Assembly: GCF_006170445.1 (NCBI RefSeq)
Contig: NZ_VCNA01000016.1
Span: forward strand, 1 to 64,000
Reading direction: 5' to 3'
From: Brevibacillus dissolubilis
GTDB taxonomy: Bacteria > Bacillota > Bacilli > Brevibacillales > Brevibacillaceae
DNA length: 64,000 nucleotides
The notes under the pieces were generated by a model. The model was not told the origin of the DNA, ran no database searches, and saw nothing but the letters and a program-made list of their open reading frames with translations. The translations under genes and the position numbers were made by a program. The first letter of the stretch is position 1, and each line of letters begins with the position of its first letter. Of this stretch, positions 17,708 through 26,122 are shown piece after piece.

Positions 17708-18717
17708 CCGTGCCTCCTCCCCCAGATAAAGGCAAGCAGGATAGATAAACACCACGTCGTTACTGCCATCGCTAACAGAGCCTGTCCATCTGCTGTGAAA
17801 AAGTACAAACGGTAGGAGTCTGGCAAAAGCGACTGGTTGTATGGGATAAGGAGCAGGCAGATGATGATCACAATCACAAGGCTGATCCAAATGGCGTAGA
17901 TTTCACTTTTTCTTTCTTCTCTTTCATCCTGCTCGATATACATCTCATTCGTCAGCCGGTTAAGTGACGACTGAATATCGGCTGTTTCCCCCTCCAAACC
18001 ACTCATGATATAGGTGGCAAAGTCCCGCGCCCAATCATGATTAAGCCGATCCGCAAATGCCTCCACTGCTTTTACCGGGTTTCCCCCATCACTTAACGTA
18101 TTGCTTAGTAAAATCAATTCAGCCTGTAACTCCTTCGGGCAGTCTCCCAACATATCACGAAACGCCAGTACGATATTTTTACGACTGCTGTAATGCCGGG
18201 CAAAGAGGTCAACAAAGGTACAGAAGGATCGGATCATTCGGTTGATCAACACCGTATAGCGGGCATACAGAATCAGCGATGGCGATAAGAAAAACAGGAG
18301 AAACAGAGACAGGGAAACGAGGATATTGGAAAACAACAAGCCGAAGAGAAAACCACCTGTTGCTCCAACCATGGATATAGCCAAATATGCTTCCGGTGTC
18401 GCTTTACTCCCCGTTACACTGCACCAGATAAGGTAGCGGTGATAGATGAAGCGGCCATTTTTGTCACTAAGCATTTTTTGCCGAAGGATGGATAGTGTCT
18501 TGGGATAAAGGATTTTGGGTGCTGAGACAGTCTGATGGAGGAGAGCTCCAGAGGTTATCAGCCCGATGAAGAGGAGCAGAGTCATCGGTATTAAGAGCCA
18601 TTCACTTGTTCCAAATTCAGTGAATCCGATGTTTCCGGTAACTTCGTTGATTTCCGTGGCACCGATTATTCCCGTCCCTCTCATAGACCCCGTAACACCG
18701 TTGGCAAAACCGCTCAT
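17704..18717 (-). CDS. TadB-like inner membrane platform protein (cluster II)
   Basis: 337 residues. A GspF-type domain (about residues 165-270, HYSSRKNIVLAFRDMLGDCP) with flanking helices marks it as TadB-like. Unusually, the first 45 residues before the first helix are polar, rich in Gly, Thr and Asn (GVTGSMRGTGIIGATEIN), and predicted to lie outside the cell or to bind peptidoglycan-side partners. The ATG at 18717 overlaps the CpaF-like stop (ATGA) and follows GGGGAGGAT. Confidence 0.8.
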   Translation of the reverse strand: MSGFANGVTGSMRGTGIIGATEINEVTGNIGFTEFGTSEWLLIPMTLLLFIGLITSGALLHQTVSAPKILYPKTLSILRQKMLSDKNGRFIYHRYLIWCSVTGSKATPEAYLAISMVGATGGFLFGLLFSNILVSLSLFLLFFLSPSLILYARYTVLINRMIRSFCTFVDLFARHYSSRKNIVLAFRDMLGDCPKELQAELILLSNTLSDGGNPVKAVEAFADRLNHDWARDFATYIMSGLEGETADIQSSLNRLTNEMYIEQDEREERKSEIYAIWISLVIVIIICLLLIPYNQSLLPDSYRLYFFTADGQALLAMAVTTWCLSILLAFIWGRRHG

Positions 18718-20063
18718 ACGATCCTCCCCAGATCGGTTAAACCCAGACATTTTAGTACTTCTAAATCGGCCCCTCCCATGTACAGCATGTATTCCACTAA
18801 TTCCCCAGCCAGTTGCTTTCCTGTCCATTCATAGTGTCCCGTGACATGATTGAGTAAGACGAGTGGAACGGTTTCTGCCCGTTGCATCAGGGCATTCCAT
18901 TCGGTCGTGTAAATCGCATCAATGAAACGGTGTCCATTGTTACGATACTTGAGTGAGTTGATGAACGTGACAGCCCTGGTTATGCGCTCCTGAGTCAATT
19001 CAATGCTTCGCCCCCCGTATTGAAACACCAGGTCGGTCAAGTCGTTTAAGGCTTTATCAGGAAATCGCTCATGTAATGCGGCAATGGTTGCATCTGTGCC
19101 CCGAATTCCTGCATTGACGAAATGATAGGCTTCAATCGGCTCACGGATTTCCCCGATCAGAACCGTATTGGCAGTGGAACGGTAAATATCCTTGAAGCTG
19201 TTGGCGAGATCAATTCCGATTTCCTCAACATTTTGCAGTTCAATCACTTCCCCCGGCCAGACATCTGCAAAACGCATCTCATGCTCACTTTCGTAGATCG
19301 TGATGTAATCTGTATTGGGGTCTTTTAGCTTGAGCATACAAATCATTAATGTGGTTTTCCCAGCAGCCATGGGTCCGATGACAAGAACATTGCTTCTTCC
19401 AAATACCTGTTGCTCAAGCAGAAGCTGCACTCTTTCATCAAAAGTAGGGTAAGATTGCAGGCGCAGTTGATCCAGCGAAAAAGTGGTGGTTGTAAATCTC
19501 CGTACAATCGCTGTAGGCATCCGGGAATAAGGAAAGGTAAACATGGTCAATCTGGCTTTTAGCTTATCCAGATAGCCGCTCAATCTTGGCTTTTTCTCGT
19601 GAAAAGTGAGACCGGCGGCGTTGGCTAATTTTTGTTGGAGAACTTCAACTTCCTGCCATGAAGGTTGATAAGGCAGGAACTTTTTGACCCCGCCTTCTAA
19701 ATAAGCGACTGGCTTATGGGCGGTAATTCGAACCTCTTCGATCAATGGAGAGAGTTGGAGAACCACATCCAGAATGCCCCAGCCATAGGTGGCAAACGTA
19801 ATTCCTTCATACGCGTTGACACAGGGCAAAATTTCTTCGGTAACAGGGCGATTCAGAATTTCTTCAAAGTAATGCTTCACCCGCAAGATGATATGGTTTT
19901 GGCTCTGGCGGTCTCCCTGTTCAGCAAGTGCTAAAATCCGTTGCATCTCCAACTTTTCTTCCTTCGTCGTGCCATAATGGTTCAGATAGTCTCTGGCTGC
20001 CTGCTTGATATCTTCTACATTCTGCAGTTCCTTGGCATTCCATTGGCGTACTTCTGGCTTCAT
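18714..20063 (-). CDS. CpaF/TadA-like secretion ATPase (cluster II)
   Basis: 449-residue type II/IV secretion ATPase that should power pilus assembly. Walker A is intact (IGPMAAGKTTLM, near residue 230); the Asp-box region reads TIYESEHEMRF, and the Walker B-like segment is TVLIGEIREPIEAYHF, followed by ALHERFP in place of the usual TxHAxxP motif (cluster I has TAHANSP). It is thus clearly divergent from cluster I CpaF. Start at 20063 overlaps the preceding stop (ATGA). Confidence 0.85.
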   Translation of the reverse strand: MKPEVRQWNAKELQNVEDIKQAARDYLNHYGTTKEEKLEMQRILALAEQGDRQSQNHIILRVKHYFEEILNRPVTEEILPCVNAYEGITFATYGWGILDVVLQLSPLIEEVRITAHKPVAYLEGGVKKFLPYQPSWQEVEVLQQKLANAAGLTFHEKKPRLSGYLDKLKARLTMFTFPYSRMPTAIVRRFTTTTFSLDQLRLQSYPTFDERVQLLLEQQVFGRSNVLVIGPMAAGKTTLMICMLKLKDPNTDYITIYESEHEMRFADVWPGEVIELQNVEEIGIDLANSFKDIYRSTANTVLIGEIREPIEAYHFVNAGIRGTDATIAALHERFPDKALNDLTDLVFQYGGRSIELTQERITRAVTFINSLKYRNNGHRFIDAIYTTEWNALMQRAETVPLVLLNHVTGHYEWTGKQLAGELVEYMLYMGGADLEVLKCLGLTDLGRIV

Positions 20064-21205
20064 TTCGAATGGGGCACCCCTTCCCATGCCTGTTCTTCCC
20101 GGATAAACATTTTTAGTCCGTTCGTATAGGTTTTAGGCGGAAACAACTCTTGCACCAAAATACTGCGGCTTTGCAGGGATTGAATCAGACGCCCTTCTTC
20201 TACGTATGGAATGAATTGTGAGACGGAGACCCCAACCGTTTCACTTATTTTTCGCAGACTCATCTCTTCCTTATGAAACGGGCTTACGATCAGCTGTAGA
20301 GAGTAGGCTGGATTCTTGTACTGTTCTATCAACTTGGCGGCAAGGTGAAGATTAAAAGGGTCTGGACGTGTAAACAGCATCGTCTGATCCGACTCCCGCA
20401 ACAGCAGGTGCATCATCTCCCGTTGCGGCAGAATATTGCCCCAATCCAAGTAGACCAAGTCGAAATGACTCCGCAGTACATCCAGCAGCATGTTTAATTC
20501 GTAGTTGCGCCATGCTGCAGCAGCGTTGGCATAGAAAAGGTTTTCGGAAAACTCACTTGGTTTACACAATGCCAACCAATCCCGTTTTTTCGCTTGCCGG
20601 GCATCAATCAAATCAGGACGAAAACGTGCCAACTGATGCTTGCTAAGCTGAAAAAACGATGAAAGATCCGGCTTTTGGATGTTCATATCAATGACTGCAA
20701 TTCTTTTATGCGGATATTGTCTAGCGAGCAGCAATGGAAAGTTGATACAGAAGGTTGTAATACCAGGACTGCCGGCACCGATCAGAGAAAAGACCCTTCC
20801 TTGCTGTGCTGTCTCCCTTACTTCCATATTTTTGGCGACTGAGGCCGTTGATAAATTGGTCAACAAACGGAGTTGCTGATGAATTTCGTCATGAGAGAGG
20901 CTAGCTGAAAGTACATACGTATTGGGGATTTGTTTGCGGGTGACAATCTCTTGCACCAATGCTTCGTCTTGATGCAATGGAATGATTACCTTACGAATCT
21001 CATCAGAAAGACAAAGTGACAAGGCCGGTACCCAATCCCACACAGGCTGTCGGAACGCCTCCGTAAACATCACAGCCAGCTTCGGTTGGTATTTGATGAC
21101 CTGTAGATAAAAAGTAGAATCATCATCAACAGCAAGCACTTCAAATTCTGGGGGAATAAACCCCCAAACAAGTGACCTCATCGGATAACAGACAACAGTT
21201 TTCAA
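20060..21205 (-). CDS. CpaE/MinD-like protein with degenerate P-loop (cluster II)
   Basis: 381 residues. The first 110 residues look like a receiver-type pseudo-domain (LAVDDDSTFYLQVIKYQPKL...), as in CpaE localisation proteins. The MinD/ParA fold follows, but the deviant Walker A that should read KGGVGKT is GAGSPGIT, lacking both lysines. Downstream elements survive (AVIDMNIQKPDLSSFF; LDWGN where MinD has D-x-P). It is probably a non-hydrolysing scaffold. ATG overlaps the CpaB-like stop. Confidence 0.8.
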   Translation of the reverse strand: MKTVVCYPMRSLVWGFIPPEFEVLAVDDDSTFYLQVIKYQPKLAVMFTEAFRQPVWDWVPALSLCLSDEIRKVIIPLHQDEALVQEIVTRKQIPNTYVLSASLSHDEIHQQLRLLTNLSTASVAKNMEVRETAQQGRVFSLIGAGSPGITTFCINFPLLLARQYPHKRIAVIDMNIQKPDLSSFFQLSKHQLARFRPDLIDARQAKKRDWLALCKPSEFSENLFYANAAAAWRNYELNMLLDVLRSHFDLVYLDWGNILPQREMMHLLLRESDQTMLFTRPDPFNLHLAAKLIEQYKNPAYSLQLIVSPFHKEEMSLRKISETVGVSVSQFIPYVEEGRLIQSLQSRSILVQELFPPKTYTNGLKMFIREEQAWEGVPHSK

Positions 21206-21996
21206 GAGCTTTTCCCCTCCTTTGAAACGGTTATATGACCGATTTGGATCGTTCCATACTGTGATGCCTCGGTCAGCATGGCATATTGCTGGTCATTTAA
21301 GTTAAGTCCAATGAATGCAGGTAAAGCGGAAGGCTGTGACCGATAGTCCCAGTAGCGCTTTTCCGCATCATTGTTTTTCTTAGGCTGAGATCCCTGAAAA
21401 AATGTCTGATTCATTTCCTTGGCATCCGGCATCAGCTGTGGTTTGATTGTGTAGACCTCAGATCCATTGCTGTCTTTTACTGTGACCAGCTGACTTTCAA
21501 ATAACAGGTCCACCGAAGGGTCTGTCTTTTTAAAATGGGCCGGAGCCGGCATCGTTTGCAGTTCGGCTTGAGATTTATAGCGCACCCAAACCTTTACCAA
21601 GTCACCCCGTCGCAGCTCTGTCACCGGCATCATGATAGACAGCGGAAATTCATAACGCCCATAACCTTTCACCGGAAGCAAATAGTGATCACGGAGCTTT
21701 TGAGTCAGCACCTGTTCACCTGAAAACATGGTTTGGATGCTCATTTTACCTACTACATCTTCAAGCCGTTGGAAGGAGCCTGTCTGTAGTTCGTCAGCCT
21801 CTTCCTGTACGAGTGCTACATCCTCACGGGTTATGGGCTGATAGGGTGCGATCTGCCTTCCTTGCGCTACCTTTACCACTTTTGCAAAGAGCTTCTCCTG
21901 CACCAGTGAATCAAGATAAAGGGTAGCCATGTAAAAGCATCCTCCCGCCAACGCAAATGACAAAGTGCTGATGACCAGCAGAGTCTTTTTCTTCAT
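21202..21996 (-). CDS. CpaB/RcpC-like SAF-domain protein (cluster II)
   Basis: 264 residues with one N-terminal membrane helix (LLVISTLSFALAGGCFYMAT) and an outer SAF-like domain (RQIAPYQPITREDVALVQ, then VLTQKLRDHYLLP), the pattern of CpaB/RcpC. In Gram-negative Tad systems this protein works with the secretin; in this monoderm it more likely lines the exit path through the wall. The C-terminal region carries a long polar insert. Confidence 0.8.
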   Translation of the reverse strand: MKKKTLLVISTLSFALAGGCFYMATLYLDSLVQEKLFAKVVKVAQGRQIAPYQPITREDVALVQEEADELQTGSFQRLEDVVGKMSIQTMFSGEQVLTQKLRDHYLLPVKGYGRYEFPLSIMMPVTELRRGDLVKVWVRYKSQAELQTMPAPAHFKKTDPSVDLLFESQLVTVKDSNGSEVYTIKPQLMPDAKEMNQTFFQGSQPKKNNDAEKRYWDYRSQPSALPAFIGLNLNDQQYAMLTEASQYGTIQIGHITVSKEGKSS

Positions 21997-22012
21997 CGCC
22001 TCTCTCCTTGTC

Positions 22013-22864
22013 TTAGAAGAACGTCAGTTGTTCAAACTGCTTGTTTTCTTCTGGAAAACATTCGGTAAATAATTTACCTGCGAGCATCGCTTGACTGACT
22101 TTATCTGGATCGATAACAGGAATGGTGTGCTCAATCTTTCGTTTTGCCTCTCCCTGTGCCCACATTGATATCGTTGCTTCAATTTGTTTCTTAACATGAA
22201 CTTTTGCTAGAGATGGATTCCACCGGTTGGCGATGATACGGATTTTGCCTGGGTCGTTACGCCAGACCTCAGGGCAGGGTACAGTAAGTAATCGCTTGGC
22301 AAGGCGGGGTAAATCGCTGTCTATTACAAACCAAATTTCATCAGCCCATTCCAATACTGTTCCTACAGCTTCGTCATCCCAGTTAGATGAGAGATCAATG
22401 ATAAACAGCGAGGAAGATTTGCTGTGTGTGAAAAACCAGGCCATAACCTGCTCGGACGTCATAGTAATCACGTTGTCTGTCGGGGGCTTCATATAGATTT
22501 TTAATGAACCCAGTTTCAGAACATCTGCCTGTGATCCGTTTTTAACGCCTCGCTTCTCTCCATTCAAAGCAAAGTAGAGATAAGATGTAACCTGGGGCCA
22601 TTCGCAGAGTGTGACATGAAGTCCCAGCTGCGATTGGGCACATGCGTAGTTGCTTGCAAGGAACGTGGCCCCTGCCTGCGGATAGAAGCTGGCGACAGCA
22701 ATTACACGCTGGATCAGTACAGTGTCTGCTTTTTCCTGCAGCATGGTGGTCGCCAACTTTTCCTTCAGCTGCAAAAAATGCTGCCGTTCCTCTTCATTTG
22801 GCACATGATCCTTTTGCTCCAGATCGCGGAATGTTGTGACGAAACGCTGTAGATCGCGATGCAT
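22013..22864 (-). CDS. Second MinD-like pseudo-ATPase of cluster II
   Basis: 283 residues. A helical N-terminus (1-60) precedes a MinD/ParA-like fold (VIAVASFYPQAGATFLASNY). The P-loop position reads PQAGAT without lysine, so ATP hydrolysis is unlikely. Conserved secondary-structure landmarks follow (LFIIDLSSNWDDEAV; EIWFVIDSDLPRL; IRIIANRWNP). It has the order of a CpaE partner but no receiver domain. Cluster I has only one such protein, with a full KGGVGKT. Confidence 0.7.
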   Translation of the reverse strand: MHRDLQRFVTTFRDLEQKDHVPNEEERQHFLQLKEKLATTMLQEKADTVLIQRVIAVASFYPQAGATFLASNYACAQSQLGLHVTLCEWPQVTSYLYFALNGEKRGVKNGSQADVLKLGSLKIYMKPPTDNVITMTSEQVMAWFFTHSKSSSLFIIDLSSNWDDEAVGTVLEWADEIWFVIDSDLPRLAKRLLTVPCPEVWRNDPGKIRIIANRWNPSLAKVHVKKQIEATISMWAQGEAKRKIEHTIPVIDPDKVSQAMLAGKLFTECFPEENKQFEQLTFF

Positions 22865-22870
22865 GCTGGC

Positions 22871-23632
22871 TTACCTGCGAATTTTATTTTTATTGGATTT
22901 GGTGAGAACGTAGTTACAAAACTTTTGCACCATTCCATGGGTTGAAAGTGTTTTACGGTGGTAGTAGTAGATTTTGCGGATGCGGTCTTTTTCCCGCTGT
23001 GTCAATTCCGGTTTCATTTCAGAGACCTTTTGAAACAGCAGCGAGAGCTCGATATTCTGCGGTCTTCCTCTGCGGCTGGATTGCTGTGATAAATACCGCT
23101 GGTGCTCCTCTTTGAAGGTATCTGGATTTCCTAGCAGATAAGAGTCGATCAGTTCTTCGATGTCTTGATACGTACGGATGCCCAAGCGGTCGAGATGGCG
23201 ATAATACAAGAAAGTGGTACCGCTTTTCTCATTTTTCTCGCTCCGCCATCTAGCCATGAAGCTGGTCGGCGTCGTTAAAAAGTCGATAAACGCATGAACC
23301 AGCTGCTTGCGGGTAACCGGTTGATGGAGACTTACGACCTCTTTTACCAGCTCAAAAAGCTGTTTGTGAAATCCCTTCCCTTGCTTTTGCCGATGGTATT
23401 TTGCCTGAAACCATTGTTCCACTGCTTCATCAAAATCACTGCGGCAGTGAACAAGCTTGAGCTGTTGCAGATGCTCATAGAATGCATCCAGTCCATACTT
23501 TCCGACTACTTTCGGCTGATACGTCTCGAATACATAGTCGATAAACATCTGTTTGATCGTTTCTTTGTCCAACAGCCCGCAATTCTGCTCCATGGATTGT
23601 TCGATTAGTTCAAAAGGATGTTGCACTAACAC
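22871..23632 (-). CDS. Uncharacterised helical protein of cluster II
   Basis: 253 residues, not recognised. Predicted soluble and largely helical, with a very basic C-terminus (RIRKIYYYHRKTL ... KSNKNKIRR) and a central HQPVTRKQLVHAFIDFL segment, so nucleic acid binding is conceivable. A GTG start 11 bases after AAAGGAG is used. It ends six bases before the MinD-like gene, hence almost surely the same transcript. Confidence 0.7.
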   Translation of the reverse strand: MLVQHPFELIEQSMEQNCGLLDKETIKQMFIDYVFETYQPKVVGKYGLDAFYEHLQQLKLVHCRSDFDEAVEQWFQAKYHRQKQGKGFHKQLFELVKEVVSLHQPVTRKQLVHAFIDFLTTPTSFMARWRSEKNEKSGTTFLYYRHLDRLGIRTYQDIEELIDSYLLGNPDTFKEEHQRYLSQQSSRRGRPQNIELSLLFQKVSEMKPELTQREKDRIRKIYYYHRKTLSTHGMVQKFCNYVLTKSNKNKIRR

Positions 23633-23704
23633 GGTTTACTCCACTCCTTTATTTTGTAAATATTACATATAATTACATCAATAAGTATAGTAAGACATCA
23701 TTTT

Positions 23705-24340
23705 TTAGCTGATATGTATTTTGATTTCACGCTGCCATAGTGCAGGGTGTGTCAGTTCATGGTGAATATTTGTCACCATATCAAAAGGAGAAAAGTACAA
23801 GCTGTCAATCAAGATTTTCAACTTGTACTTTCTGAGGATTTGGTGCGCTTGATCGGTTTTAGAAAATATAGCTGGGATATTTCGTTTATCGCGTATTTTG
23901 AGAATGTCATGGCAGAGGTGATCAAAGCAGATTCTCGCTCGTTCCTCTCCTTTCAGGCTTTGGAAGTAATTTTGCGGGAAGTGACGGCGCTTGCCCTCCA
24001 GTACCTCTCTGTACACCCACAAAACCTTTTCTTTTTCACTGGGACGCGGCAGATACGGATAAGCGTAATCTACCATGTAGTAGACATCTGTCATCTTGGC
24101 CTCAATCGGTGGTTCAATGTACTCGTTTAGGAGAAACAGCTTCAAGTCTTTAGCATCTTCATAGGTCATTAGGTCGCGGGCCTGCTCGGGAGTCCAATGC
24201 ATTACCTGCTCGATGGCGTATCGCAGGATCATTTGCACTTTTTGCTTGCGGTATTGCACGTCTTCGAATTCGTATGGCGAGAAACGTTTTTGCTCTCCGT
24301 CGAGGATTTTTTGGTATTTGGCGATGATTGTTGATGGCAT
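23705..24340 (-). CDS. DUF4046-like protein, first gene of cluster II
   Basis: About 211 residues. Two similar halves are visible: YQKILDGEQKRFSPYEF near the N-terminus and YREVLEGKRRHFPQNYF near residue 110, each followed by a helical segment and a KLFLL or KLKIL end. The core YYMVDYAYPYLPRPSEKEK and the C-terminal LYFSPFDMVT recall the DUF4046 family of Bacilli, of unknown role; this assignment is from memory. The ATG at 24340 is preferred to a GTG at 24352 because GGAGTGAGAGG lies just before it. An inverted repeat ends 15 bases upstream of the start. Confidence 0.65.
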   Translation of the reverse strand: MPSTIIAKYQKILDGEQKRFSPYEFEDVQYRKQKVQMILRYAIEQVMHWTPEQARDLMTYEDAKDLKLFLLNEYIEPPIEAKMTDVYYMVDYAYPYLPRPSEKEKVLWVYREVLEGKRRHFPQNYFQSLKGEERARICFDHLCHDILKIRDKRNIPAIFSKTDQAHQILRKYKLKILIDSLYFSPFDMVTNIHHELTHPALWQREIKIHIS

Positions 24341-24355
24341 TTTGCCTCTCACTCC

Positions 24356-24403
24356 TGTCCTAAATTTTTATCGGTTATTAACCTAACACGACAATTTAGG
24401 ACA
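24356..24403 (-). promoter_or_regulatory. Inverted repeat upstream of cluster II
   Basis: Perfect 11-bp arms TGTCCTAAATT (24356-24366) and AATTTAGGACA (24393-24403) enclose a further palindrome GGTTATTAACC (24373-24383). The near arm lies directly upstream of the ribosome site of the DUF4046-like gene. It could be a repressor operator or an RNA hairpin in the leader. Confidence 0.6.
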
Positions 24404-24450
24404 AAAAAAGCAGAAAAATGTAATAATGTGTCGATTTATGGATTTTTTTG

Positions 24451-24969
24451 TTAGTGTTCGATTTCTGCTTGGGCTGTTCGCCTAAACTTCAACTCCGTGT
24501 TCCTCCCGAACAGGTCTGTCTGCTTCTTCACTTCCACAGCAACGTGATAAATTCCCTGGTAGTACAAAGATCCCTGCTCCCCTTTTTGGTGGTCAATCCG
24601 CATGGAATCCACTGTTGAGAGAAGCCCGGCCTGATTGTACCTGAGCAAGATTTCCGCTTCTTCCCTCGCTCCCCGGATCAGCTCCGCTTTATAATGCTGT
24701 CCCTCCTCCGTGGTAGCAAAAAGGCGTCGCTTCTCCTCTCCTGATTTGGTCACATAAACACCCTCACCGGCATAACGCGCCCCTCTGACAATCAGGTCTG
24801 CCGTCTGCTGGGTTTTCATCTCAGTCAGGTCAGCCTGTTCAATCAGCAACAGCAATGACACAAACCCCGCCATACAAATCCAGAAAAAAAGCGCAGCAGG
24901 CAGAATCGTCCCCTGCTCGTCGGCAATAAATCGATGTAAGATGGCTCTGCCATGGATCATCATCGTCAT
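24451..24969 (-). CDS. TadE/TadF-like pseudopilin (cluster I)
   Basis: 172 residues with an N-terminal membrane helix after a short basic leader (RFIADEQGTILPAALFFWI) and a soluble outer domain. The EQGTILP stretch resembles the ERGS/EQGS motif before the helix in TadE/F/G proteins. It is the last gene of cluster I, nine bases after the TadE gene; TTAGGA precedes the ATG. Probably a minor pilin or adhesin-like component. Confidence 0.75.
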   Translation of the reverse strand: MTMMIHGRAILHRFIADEQGTILPAALFFWICMAGFVSLLLLIEQADLTEMKTQQTADLIVRGARYAGEGVYVTKSGEEKRRLFATTEEGQHYKAELIRGAREEAEILLRYNQAGLLSTVDSMRIDHQKGEQGSLYYQGIYHVAVEVKKQTDLFGRNTELKFRRTAQAEIEH

Positions 24970-24977
24970 AGAAAATC

Positions 24978-25391
24978 CTAATCCCCCGCATTCTCGATCA
25001 TCATGAAATAGGATTCGCGCAAGCTATGCACCTCGCCAGTTGCAAGCGAGGGAAACGTCACCGTGACGCGGGACTCGACATGATTGCCCTTGCGCCATCT
25101 TCCGTCTGGTAACAGTTCGATGTCACTTCTTTGTAGCCCGATTGCCTGCTCCAATTCCTTTTCGCCTTTCAATCTGGCATAGTATTTGGCTAAGCCAAAA
25201 TTGGGTTGGGTCGCGGCGAAACGGCCTGCTTCATACGCGGCAGCCAAGGCTTTTTGCTTGTTGTAGAGGATCGTAAACTGATCGACAGAAAAGGCAAAGA
25301 GAAACCACAGAATGGGAAACACCAGAACAAACTCAATCGTCTGGCTCCCCCGCTCCTCACGCCAAAAACGCTTCAGGATGCTAGGTGGCAT
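24978..25391 (-). CDS. tadE: TadE-like pseudopilin (cluster I)
   Basis: 137 residues. The classical TadE start is present: EERGSQTIEFVLVFPILWFL, with the prepilin-type Glu in the helix, followed by an outer domain of about 90 residues. TadE proteins are processed by the TadV peptidase, encoded directly upstream here with an 11-base overlap. Function as a minor pilin is taken from the family. Confidence 0.88.
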   Translation of the reverse strand: MPPSILKRFWREERGSQTIEFVLVFPILWFLFAFSVDQFTILYNKQKALAAAYEAGRFAATQPNFGLAKYYARLKGEKELEQAIGLQRSDIELLPDGRWRKGNHVESRVTVTFPSLATGEVHSLRESYFMMIENAGD

Positions 25392-25884
25392 AATGACTCT
25401 TCACCCAAACATGCCACACGTCGGCCAGGAACAGGCAAAAAGCATACGGTATGCTAAGAGCCGAATTCTCCTGATCGGGCAGCCAGAGCCGCCGATGAGC
25501 CAACCAGCCAATCCAAAATGTGCGCAGATGTTGCGCTGTATGTATCCAAGCACGGGGAAAACAGAGCCATATCAGTAATCCAGCCAACAGTGAATGGGTA
25601 AATAACGTATAGATCACAGAAGCAGTCGTCCAAGCCCCTATCGCCATCAAAAGCTTCTGATCCCCCATCCCCATCCCGCCTGTCAGCACAGGGAGCAGAG
25701 CCAGCATGAAGCCTGCCAACAGCCCTAACACTCCTTCAAGGAACGAGCCAGACACCAGTTGATACAGTAATCCCAGACCTATGGCAGTAAAAACCAGAAG
25801 ATTGGGAACCTTACGAAAACGTATATCGAATCCCGCTGCTACCGCCAACAATAGTAAGACCGCCTGCTCAACTACCGTCGTCAT
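25381..25884 (-). CDS. tadV: Prepilin peptidase, A24 family (CpaA/TadV)
   Basis: Membrane aspartic protease that trims prepilins. 167 residues, several hydrophobic helices, and both catalytic aspartates in the expected contexts: DIRFRKVPN near residue 20 and GMGMGDQKLL near residue 73. It lacks the N-methyltransferase half, as in all TadV forms. It is the only peptidase of this type in the window, so it may serve cluster II as well. ATG overlaps the pilin stop (ATGA). Confidence 0.9.
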   Translation of the reverse strand: MTTVVEQAVLLLLAVAAGFDIRFRKVPNLLVFTAIGLGLLYQLVSGSFLEGVLGLLAGFMLALLPVLTGGMGMGDQKLLMAIGAWTTASVIYTLFTHSLLAGLLIWLCFPRAWIHTAQHLRTFWIGWLAHRRLWLPDQENSALSIPYAFCLFLADVWHVWVKSHYAT

Positions 25885-26054
25885 TTGCTGATTTTTTCTT
25901 TCAGCTCTTTGATTTTCTCATCCTGGGTCGAACCGAGTTCCGCCAACGTCGGGATCAGCAAAATCAAAATGACCGCGATGATAATGACCATCTCGACAAT
26001 CGTAACCGCTTCTTCCTCCTGCCAAAAACGACTGAGATACGCGCTTGCCTGCAT
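25881..26054 (-). CDS. flp: Flp-type pilin (57 aa)
   Basis: 57 residues: a basic/polar leader (QASAYLSRFWQEEEA), then the hydrophobic helix VTIVEMVIIIAVILILLIP and a charged amphipathic tail (DEKIKELKEKISK). The Glu-Met pair inside the helix start (TIVEMV) takes the place of the Flp Glu-Tyr at mature position 5-6, so cleavage is expected around EEEA|VTIVE. AAAGGAGG precedes the ATG. It lies between tadC and the peptidase and overlaps the latter (ATGA). Most likely the major pilin of cluster I. Confidence 0.85.
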   Translation of the reverse strand: MQASAYLSRFWQEEEAVTIVEMVIIIAVILILLIPTLAELGSTQDEKIKELKEKISK

Positions 26055-26122
26055 ATACCTTCCTCCTTTTTGATTGGGTTACTTTTAGCTTCGCAAAAGA
26101 CAGAGCCCTCTGCAAATAAATT

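Noticed and set aside
24356-24403. Insertion sequence end
   Set aside because: The 11-bp inverted repeats enclose only 26 bases and no transposase; an operator or leader hairpin is more likely.
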